From an uncultured bacterium (lineage in GTDB: Bacteria > Bacillota > Clostridia > UBA1381), in the NCBI GenBank assembly GCA_905215805.1, contig CAJMRL010000012.1:1-64000 (forward strand): a stretch of 64,000 nucleotides of DNA, written 5' to 3'. The position numbers were made by a program, and so were the translations under genes. Position 1 is the first letter of the stretch, and each line of letters opens with the position of its first letter. The notes under the pieces were generated by a model. That model was not told the origin of the DNA. It did no database searches and saw nothing but the letters and a program-made list of their open reading frames with translations. Below are positions 58,003 through 64,000 of the stretch, one piece after another.

Positions 58003-58138
58003 AGGGCTGCTCGATTTTAGATGCAGAACGGACAGAACTCACCCGAAGGTGTACTTTGTGTACATCGAGGGGTGAGTTCTGTTCGTAGTTTAAAGACTTT
58101 TTACAGCCTTTAAACGCTCTGCGCTAAAAGCGACAGTC
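58003..58138. repeat. ~136-bp nested palindromic element (MITE-like), copy B
   Basis: Near-identical to 48879-49015 but in reverse orientation, including the GAACAGAACTCACC hairpin with its GTACACAAAGTACAC core (here read on the minus strand) and the ends AGGGCTGCTCGATTTTAG and CTAAAAGCGACAGTC. It again lies exactly between two convergent genes. Confidence 0.85.
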
Positions 58139-58147
58139 ATATTTTTA

Positions 58148-58930
58148 TTACTGCTGGCTGTACTTCTCAACAAGCGGTTCAATTTCGTTATTGGCCTTCA
58201 TTTCTGAAAGAACTGAATTTATTGCTTCAAGAAGCTCAGTATTGCCCTTCTTTACAGCTATTGCATATTCTTCCTGCTCAAATACTTCAGGATCTTCTAC
58301 TACCTTCAAGCCTGTCTTTGCGGCAAGCGCTTCGCCTGTTGTCTTGTCCATAACAACAGCGTCAAGCTTTCCGTTTACAACGTCCTGAGCAATATCAACT
58401 GCTCTGTTGGCTCTTACTATTTTATCCTCCGGAATCTGGAGAGTTTCTGTTACTACCGTATCACCTGTATAACCGAGAACAACGCCTACGCTCTTGCCGT
58501 TTTTGAGGTCTTCAGCCTTTGTAATATCCGTATTTGTGTTTGAAACGAGCATTACCTGAGTAGCTGTGTAGTATGTATCAGAGAAATCAACGTTTTACTG
58601 TCTTTCCGGAGTTACCGACATTCCTGCTGCAACAAAGTCTACCTTGCCTGACGATAATGCAGCTATAAGACCGTCAAATTCCATATCCTCGATTTTTAAA
58701 GTCTGACCTGTCTTTTCTGCAACCTTTGAAGCGATAACAACGTCAACGCCGTCGAATTCTCCTACAAGACCGTTGGAGGTAACAAACTCAAACGGAACGA
58801 ATGCTGCGTTTGTACCCATAACCAATTCATCAGAGCCTGAAGAATCCGTTGAGCCTCCGCAGCCCGCAAGCGCACCCATGCCGAGAGCAAGAACGGCTGC
58901 TGTTGAAATAACCTTTAAACCCTTTTTCAT
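58148..58930 (-). pseudogene. Amino-acid-binding lipoprotein interrupted by an in-frame TAA
   Basis: A 260-codon gene for a family-3 solute-binding lipoprotein (lipobox LAGCGG; GEFDGVDVVIASKVAEKTG; DFVAAGMSVTPERQ). Codon 112 is TAA at 58595-58597, where relatives of this family usually carry Lys (TPERQ-K-x-x-x-F). The frame continues without shift as NVDFSDTYYTATQVML to a normal C-terminus (LVEKYSQQ). One base change (AAA to TAA) explains it. The second half has no ribosome site of its own, so no full-length protein is expected unless the stop is read through. A sequencing or assembly error is equally possible. Permease and ATPase upstream in the operon are intact. Confidence 0.85.
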
Positions 58931-58976
58931 AAAACCTTCTCCTTATAATATATTTATACCCTAACAGGGGTATTGA

Positions 58977-59699
58977 CTAAAGTACTTTGCTTAAGAATGA
59001 CTTTGTACGTTCATTCTTGGGATTTGAGAATACCTCCTGAGGTTTTCCCTCTTCGACTACATATCCGCCGTCCATGAACAGCAGTCTTGAGCCGACTTCT
59101 CTTGCAAAGCCCATCTCATGCGTAACAACCACCATCGTCATGCCGTCGTTCGCGAGAGATTTCATAACCTCCAAAACCTCTCCTACCATCTCAGGATCAA
59201 GCGCCGAGGTCGGTTCGTCAAAAAGCATGATCTCCGGCTCCATTGCAAGAGCACGGGCGATAGCTATTCTCTGCTGCTGACCTCCCGAGAGCTGAGCCGG
59301 GTAAGCCTGAGCCTTGTCCGAAAGTCCGACACGGTTCAAAAGCTCCATCGCCTTAGCCTGAGCAGCCTCATTTGAAAGTCCCTTTACCTTCATTGGCGCG
59401 AGAGTTATGTTATCAAGAATAGTCAAATGCGGGAACAGGTTAAACTGCTGGAAAACCATACCCATCTTTTCGCGTATCTTGTTTATATTAATTTTAGGGT
59501 CAGTGATATTATCCCCGTCTACGATTATTTCTCCCGCCGTAGGCGTTTCAAGAAGATTCAAACAGCGGAGAAACGTTGATTTTCCGGATCCTGACGGACC
59601 GATAACAACTATTTTTTCACCCTGTGAAATATGCTGATCTATTCCTTTAAGAACCTCCAGCTCGCCGAAGGATTTTTTTAAGCCCTTTATATCTATCAT
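58977..59699 (-). CDS. Polar amino-acid ABC transporter ATPase (GlnQ-like)
   Basis: A 240-residue ATPase with Walker A GPSGSGKSTFL, VFQQFNLFPHL, signature LSGGQQQRIAIARAL, Walker B IMLFDEPTSALD and VTHEMGFA. Normal length for GlnQ. It lies 11 nt after the permease and precedes the broken binding protein. Distinct from the ATPase at 43214, which has an extra insertion. Confidence 0.94.
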   Translation of the reverse strand: MIDIKGLKKSFGELEVLKGIDQHISQGEKIVVIGPSGSGKSTFLRCLNLLETPTAGEIIVDGDNITDPKININKIREKMGMVFQQFNLFPHLTILDNITLAPMKVKGLSNEAAQAKAMELLNRVGLSDKAQAYPAQLSGGQQQRIAIARALAMEPEIMLFDEPTSALDPEMVGEVLEVMKSLANDGMTMVVVTHEMGFAREVGSRLLFMDGGYVVEEGKPQEVFSNPKNERTKSFLSKVL

Positions 59700-59710
59700 T
59701 ATATATCCTC

Positions 59711-60400
59711 CTAACGCACATCCGACTTTCTAAGTTTTTCTTCAAACTTGTTTAAGGCAATGCTTATTATTTTTATAACCACATAATATATTACAGCTAT
59801 GGATATAAGCGGATAGAAATAGTCGTATGTAAGGCTTTGAACCTTTCGTGCAGCACCAACAAGATCTATATTTGCTATCATACCTATAACCGCAGTTTCC
59901 TTTATAAGAACTATAAACTCATTTCCGAGCGCCGGAAGAATATTCTTTATAGCCTGAGGGAATACTATATGTACCATTGTCTGCCATTGTGTCATACCGA
60001 GAGAGCGTCCCGCCTCTGTCTGTCCCTTGTTTACAGAGAGTATACCGCCTCTGACGATTTCAGCCATATATGCGCCGCTGTTTATTCCGAATGCTATCGC
60101 ACCTACTATCCATCTTGCGATATTTACATTGGCAAATATAATGAAGTATATAATAAGAAGCTGCACCATAGTAGGAGTGCCTCGTATTATATCAACATAA
60201 AGACCTGCTATAAACTTAAACGGTTTAAAGCTTGAAAGCTTTCCGAGCGCGGCAATGATGCCTATAACAAGTCCCAGAAGAACAGCTATAAGAGAGATCA
60301 AAAGCGTATAGCCAAGACCGTTTAAAAACATATGCCAGCGTCCGTCAACTATAAATGTGGATGTAAGTCCCTGATGTATGCTTGTAAGCCACTGAGGCAT
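59711..60400 (-). CDS. Polar amino-acid ABC transporter permease (GlnP-like)
   Basis: A 229-residue permease with five membrane segments and the family loop VRGGILSVNKGQTEAGRSLGMTQWQTMVHIVFPQAIK. ATG 60400 is chosen (GGTGG just upstream); an in-frame GTG 9 nt earlier is an alternative. First gene of the operon permease-ATPase-binding protein. Confidence 0.92.
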   Translation of the reverse strand: MPQWLTSIHQGLTSTFIVDGRWHMFLNGLGYTLLISLIAVLLGLVIGIIAALGKLSSFKPFKFIAGLYVDIIRGTPTMVQLLIIYFIIFANVNIARWIVGAIAFGINSGAYMAEIVRGGILSVNKGQTEAGRSLGMTQWQTMVHIVFPQAIKNILPALGNEFIVLIKETAVIGMIANIDLVGAARKVQSLTYDYFYPLISIAVIYYVVIKIISIALNKFEEKLRKSDVR

Positions 60401-60439
60401 TAATACCACCGTCCTTTGTAAGAATTATTAATAAATTAT

Positions 60440-60468
60440 ATTATATCATGTTTTCCGCGCGATTGCAA
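60440..60468 (-). promoter_or_regulatory. Promoter of the second amino-acid importer operon
   Basis: Minus strand: TTGCAA (60463-60468), 17-nt spacer, TATAAT (60440-60445). Confidence 0.6.
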
Positions 60469-60519
60469 TAGAAAATCATGAATTAAAGCATTTTTGGAAA
60501 TAATACCATATAAAATCAA

Positions 60520-60591
60520 GAGGCGGCATGACCGTGCGAGTATATATAAGCAACGCTGCTTATATATATCATCACACGGAAATACCGCCTC
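60520..60591. repeat. 72-nt long imperfect inverted repeat
   Basis: GAGGCGG ... CCGTG ... TATATATAAGCA, loop ACGC, TGCTTATATATA ... CACGG ... CCGCCTC. On the minus strand it follows the L,D-transpeptidase gene and is followed by TTGATTTTAT, so it may terminate it. A shorter hairpin at 60641-60663 (GCACGCGG ... CCGTGTGC on the minus strand) shares GCGGTRTTTYCCGTGTG with it, as if the two derived from one unit. Confidence 0.7.
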
Positions 60592-60668
60592 CCGGAACTT
60601 TATTATGTGGCGTTGCCCGCGTTAATAGAGTTTTTATAATCCGCACACGGGAAAACACCGCGTGCAAA

Positions 60669-62165
60669 TTATTCCGTTACATATATTCTGGTGCCGATCG
60701 GTATTGTGGCGTAAATCCAGTCAATATCAGCCGGATGAAGTCTTACGCAGCCGTGGGAGATCATTTTTCCTACGGAATCATCATACATTCCTCCGCCCCA
60801 TGCCTTAAGAGTTGAATGGAGCGCATAGCCGCCGTAGAAGACGAGCGTGGGATATACGTAAAATTCAGGATAATCCCAGCGTCCGCCCATGTATTGATAC
60901 TCAAACTGACCGGTTATGGTAGGGGTATCCGGAGCGCCTATTGAGCATGGAGCTGTTCTTATACATTCCCAATTATATTGTGAGCCCTGATATACCTTTA
61001 CGGTAAAGTCGGATTTCGATACCCAGACGAGATAATTTGTCTTTGAGCCTATACCCTCGCGGTTCACGCGTTCACGATTCTTGTAATCCCTTATAACGCT
61101 TGATTCACCGGCGATAATATCTATATGGTCGGCATCCTGATACAGGTCGATGGAGCAGCCGAACGCGTCCAGAACATCTCTCGCCGGAACATAGACCGTT
61201 CCGTCAAGCCAAAGCGGATAGTGGCTTACATATGTATCATTGCCGAATATTGTCGAATAAGCGGTATTTATATTAAATATAAACTGCATGCTTCCGTATG
61301 AAAGGGTAATGCTGTTGTATACATCGCTGTAGGATACGTCAAGTCCCAGCGCTTTGCCTATATCATATGCCGAAACCATGGAAATTCCGTCGATAAGTCT
61401 GCCTCTGGGCCAGAGCGGTATCTGATTTCCCATATAATAAAGGTTGATACCCCTGTCAAAATTAGGCTCTGCCGTCATTGCAAAGTTGTTTCCCTGAAAA
61501 TATGTACCGTCAGCATTGCCTATAGCATAGGTCTCAAGCGAAAACCAGTTTCCCGGGGATATTGTGTCCGTATAATATGTAAGGGATTTAAAGCCGTCCA
61601 CAAAGCCGAGAGTAAATACTTCGCCCAAACGATATTTGGGAACGCTGAACTGTAATCTTATGCTATGTGTATCGCCGCCTATCCATTGCTCATCGGTACC
61701 CACAAGGTTGCCCTGCGAGTCAAACAAATTAAATTTTGCCACCGAGTCAATAACGACCTGATGCGGATTTATGGTTATATCCACTCCTACAGCATCAGAG
61801 TACAAGTCCGGAAACAGCTGCTCCTCAAGAGCTGTATTTTCCAAAACAGGCGCTTCTGTCTGCTCCGGCTCTGCCGCTATTTGTTCCGGCTGTGCTGTTA
61901 TTTGTTCCGGCGCTGCCGTTGGCTGCTGCGTTAACTGAATCTGTTCCGGAGCTTCGGTCTGCTCCGGAACGGGAGTCGTTTCGGTTTCCTGTAAGGGAAG
62001 AGGTGTTTCATTTGTAAGATTGTCCGAATAGCTTTCTTCTGATGCGTCAAATGTGTATTCATATCCGTTTCCTGTGTTAGTTACAGTGTCGGCATATGCC
62101 GGCACTATTCCCGCAAGCATTGAACATACAAGCAGTGATGATAAAAATCCAGCTGATCTCTTCAT
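60669..62165 (-). CDS. Secreted L,D-transpeptidase (YkuD) with stalk domain
   Basis: A 498-residue exported enzyme; ATG 62165 with GAGGTG upstream. Signal peptide 1-~26; Glu/Gln/Pro-rich linker with repeated PEQ words (~40-115); a beta-rich region; a copper-amine-oxidase-N-like stalk domain (~240-350); and a C-terminal YkuD domain with HSTLKAWGG and the catalytic SHGCVRL. Such enzymes form 3-3 cross-links in peptidoglycan or attach proteins to it. Low-complexity linker length probably varies between strains. Single gene with a strong promoter. Confidence 0.9.
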   Translation of the reverse strand: MKRSAGFLSSLLVCSMLAGIVPAYADTVTNTGNGYEYTFDASEESYSDNLTNETPLPLQETETTPVPEQTEAPEQIQLTQQPTAAPEQITAQPEQIAAEPEQTEAPVLENTALEEQLFPDLYSDAVGVDITINPHQVVIDSVAKFNLFDSQGNLVGTDEQWIGGDTHSIRLQFSVPKYRLGEVFTLGFVDGFKSLTYYTDTISPGNWFSLETYAIGNADGTYFQGNNFAMTAEPNFDRGINLYYMGNQIPLWPRGRLIDGISMVSAYDIGKALGLDVSYSDVYNSITLSYGSMQFIFNINTAYSTIFGNDTYVSHYPLWLDGTVYVPARDVLDAFGCSIDLYQDADHIDIIAGESSVIRDYKNRERVNREGIGSKTNYLVWVSKSDFTVKVYQGSQYNWECIRTAPCSIGAPDTPTITGQFEYQYMGGRWDYPEFYVYPTLVFYGGYALHSTLKAWGGGMYDDSVGKMISHGCVRLHPADIDWIYATIPIGTRIYVTE

Positions 62166-62197
62166 ATAAGTCACCTCATATTTGTATCTTTAGCTAT

Positions 62198-62227
62198 ATT
62201 ATATACTATGGGATATGGTTTTGTCAA
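62198..62227 (-). promoter_or_regulatory. Promoter of the L,D-transpeptidase gene
   Basis: Minus strand: TTGACA (62222-62227), 18-nt spacer, TATAAT (62198-62203). Confidence 0.7.
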
Positions 62228-62271
62228 TCCAATTTATGATTTTTTAGGAGTTTACAGTAAATAATTTATGC

Positions 62272-62311
62272 GCAATATAAAAGAGCGCTTTTACACGCTC
62301 TTTTATATTGC
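62272..62311 (-). terminator. Intrinsic terminator of xylB
   Basis: A 16-bp perfect stem (GCAATATAAAAGAGCG and complement) around an 8-nt loop; the A/T-rich base of the stem supplies the T-run on either strand. Confidence 0.85.
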
Positions 62312-62326
62312 ATATACAATCTGTTC

Positions 62327-63844
62327 TTATATCTCTGCAAGCTTTTTATAAGTATCCTTTACATCATTATACAGCTCCGTATAAACGCTGTACATTTTAT
62401 CATATTTAGGAACATTTTCCGGATCGGGAGCCTGAGCGGGATTGTAATGTATCATGCTGTCGCATGCTTCCTCAACAGACGGATATATTCCCGCGCCTAC
62501 TCCGGCGAGTATCGCAACTCCCAGAGCGGGACCTTCCTTGGATGAGGCAGTTTTTATCGGGCAGTTGTAAATATCGGCAAGCATGCTTCTCCAGAGCGGG
62601 CTTGAGCCTCCGCCTCCGCATGCCGCCATATCTGATACGTCAACGCCCATTTCCTTCAATATTTCAAGACAATCTCTTAATGAATAAGAAACTCCCTCCA
62701 TAACGGCTCTTATCATATCGCGCTTTGTATGTATAGCCGAAAGTCCGAAGAACATTCCGCGGCAGTCCGGATCAAGATGCGGAGTTCTCTCACCCATTAG
62801 GTACGGGAGATAAAGCAGCTTGTTGCAGCCGACAGGCGATTGAGCGGCTTCCTTGTCTGTGAGATAATATGTATCGACGCCCATTTCCTTTGCGGTCTTC
62901 ATTTCGCTTTCGCAGAAATTGTCGCGGAACCATTTCAATGAAAGTCCCGCCGCCTGTGTAACGCCCATTACATGCCATGCGCCCGGAACAGCGCAGCAGA
63001 AGGTATGTACTCTTCCGCCCTTGTCTACCGACATCTTTGATGTATGAGCAAAAACAACGCCGCTTGTGCCTATTGTAGTAAACGCGGTCTTGTCGCGCAC
63101 AACGCCCGTTCCAACGGCAGCAGCCGCATTATCTCCGGCGCCGCCGACAACGATAGTGCCTTCCTTAAGACCGGTGAGCCGAGCGGCCGACGCTGTGATC
63201 GTGCCTGTGACCTCCGGGCTTTCATATACCTTTGCAAGCAGGCTCTTGTCTATATCGAGCTTTTCAAGCACCTCGTCCGACCAGCAGCGGTTGGCGATAT
63301 CCAGAAGCTGCATACCGCTCGCGTCCGAAACCTCCGTTGCAAATTCTCCGGTAAGCTTATATCTTACATAATCCTTAGGAAGAAGGATATGGCGGCATTT
63401 TGCGTAATTTTCAGGCTCATGCTTCTTTACCCACATTATCTTTGAGGCGGTAAAGCCTGTAAGAGCGGGATTTGCAGTTATTTCTATAAGTCTTTCCTTG
63501 CCTACGAGACGGGTAATATCCTCGCACTCCTCGCCGGTCCTCTGGTCGCACCAGATTATTGACGGACGGATAACATCACCGTTCTCATCGAGCATTACAA
63601 GCCCGTGCATTTGTCCGGAAATGCCGAGTCCCGCAATATCCGCCGCATCGACCTTTGATGAAACGTATTTTATAGTTTCAACCGCAGCATTGTACCAATC
63701 GAGCGGATCCTGCTCCGCCCAGCCGTTCTGAGGCTGGTACATCGGATATTCGACAGTCTTTGACGCGATCACATTGCCGCTTGTATCAAAAAGCACCGTC
63801 TTTGTTCCCGATGTTCCCAAATCTACGCCTATTAAATATTTCAT
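62327..63844 (-). CDS. xylB: Xylulokinase
   Basis: A 505-residue FGGY-family kinase that phosphorylates D-xylulose for the pentose phosphate pathway. N-terminal phosphate loop GVDLGTSGTKTVLFD, GISGQMHGLV with the xylulokinase-type substrate His, WCDQRTGEEC, then the second lobe with TTIGTSGVVFAHT and AACGGGGSSPLW. Length is typical. The xylose isomerase gene is not adjacent. It fits a plant-cell-wall-degrading lifestyle. Confidence 0.92.
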   Translation of the reverse strand: MKYLIGVDLGTSGTKTVLFDTSGNVIASKTVEYPMYQPQNGWAEQDPLDWYNAAVETIKYVSSKVDAADIAGLGISGQMHGLVMLDENGDVIRPSIIWCDQRTGEECEDITRLVGKERLIEITANPALTGFTASKIMWVKKHEPENYAKCRHILLPKDYVRYKLTGEFATEVSDASGMQLLDIANRCWSDEVLEKLDIDKSLLAKVYESPEVTGTITASAARLTGLKEGTIVVGGAGDNAAAAVGTGVVRDKTAFTTIGTSGVVFAHTSKMSVDKGGRVHTFCCAVPGAWHVMGVTQAAGLSLKWFRDNFCESEMKTAKEMGVDTYYLTDKEAAQSPVGCNKLLYLPYLMGERTPHLDPDCRGMFFGLSAIHTKRDMIRAVMEGVSYSLRDCLEILKEMGVDVSDMAACGGGGSSPLWRSMLADIYNCPIKTASSKEGPALGVAILAGVGAGIYPSVEEACDSMIHYNPAQAPDPENVPKYDKMYSVYTELYNDVKDTYKKLAEI

Positions 63845-63882
63845 CGCTTTGTCTCCTTTTCTTTATGAATTGATCTATTAGT

Positions 63883-63911
63883 ATTATAACATATTTTCTT
63901 GCTTCGGACAA
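63883..63911 (-). promoter_or_regulatory. Promoter of xylB
   Basis: Minus strand: TTGTCC (63906-63911), 17-nt spacer, TATAAT (63883-63888). Nothing else is recognisable to the end of the window. Confidence 0.5.
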
Positions 63912-64000
63912 TAGTTCTTTTGGTGGATTTTGCTGTATTTTTACTGATTTTTTAAGCTTTAAGGCTTGATTTGCGGCAAAGTCAGGACAGACGATAATTT

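Noticed and set aside
1..64000. tRNA, rRNA or other classical RNA genes, attachment sites, replication origin
   Set aside because: I looked for T-loop, anticodon-arm and rRNA-like segments and for DnaA-box clusters and saw none that could be supported.

Overview
The window looks like chromosome of a low-to-mid GC, Gram-positive, spore-former-type anaerobe of the class Clostridia, probably a plant-polysaccharide (pectin) degrader of the gut type. Support: GGAGG ribosome sites almost everywhere, TTGACA/TATAAT promoters with 17-18 nt spacing, LSGC-type lipoproteins, a YlmC/YmxH-type sporulation protein, CdaA/CdaR, an LplB/LplC-type sugar importer, and secreted proteins with stalk, fibronectin-III and CAP modules. 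A species cannot be named from sequence alone; pectinolytic Clostridia such as Monoglobus are a reasonable guess. No rRNA, tRNA, CRISPR array, prophage or classical insertion sequence was seen.

Layout. 0-7 kb is the accessory part: a two-component pair whose response regulator has lost its receiver domain, a BlaI/MecI-type repressor with a partly duplicated tail, two members of the Rpn nuclease family (one broken), a secreted protein plus a 60-residue peptide gene, and a divergent AraC regulator. 7-15 kb carries glmM, a SWIM/SNF2 helicase, a membrane glycosyltransferase, a zinc-ribbon membrane protein and RidA. 15-23 kb carries a large CAP-domain surface protein, a GtrA plus GT2 pair, and a TetM-like ribosomal GTPase fused to a YacP/Rae1-like nuclease. 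23-34 kb is a pectin / rhamnogalacturonan utilisation locus: secreted PL1 pectate lyase, cytoplasmic GH105 hydrolase, two CUT1 permeases with their binding lipoprotein, and a cytoplasmic PL11-like propeller protein, followed by a third Rpn gene. 35-43 kb holds radical-SAM, GNAT, DtxR-type and MATE genes, then ylmC and a tightly packed nrdR-PHP-mnmE-rluB-yhcC operon. 43-51 kb holds a polar amino-acid ABC importer, cdaA-cdaR (without the usual glmM), a stalk/cohesin-like protein, a P-II gene and galE. 51-64 kb holds two small genes, a secreted phosphoesterase, a YibE/F protein, rho, a second membrane glycosyltransferase, a second amino-acid importer whose binding protein has an in-frame stop, an L,D-transpeptidase and a xylulokinase.

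How the parts fit. PL1 cuts pectin outside, the lipoprotein and permeases import oligomers (their ATPase is not in the window), and GH105 plus the PL11-like protein would act on them inside. XylB may feed pentoses released from the same plant material into the pentose phosphate pathway.

The least explained signals are: (1) the P-II (glnB) leader, which consists of two consecutive intrinsic terminators sharing a conserved 16-nt block; (2) a family of nested palindromic elements at the 3' ends of at least nine transcription units, two of them nearly identical ~136-bp copies in opposite orientation; (3) the TetM-like GTPase-NYN nuclease fusion; (4) the three Rpn copies with differing 12-bp repeats, one reduced to promoter plus C-terminal half; (5) a C-terminal module shared by three secreted proteins; (6) the 60-residue peptide gene next to a secreted protein whose leader holds three hairpins.
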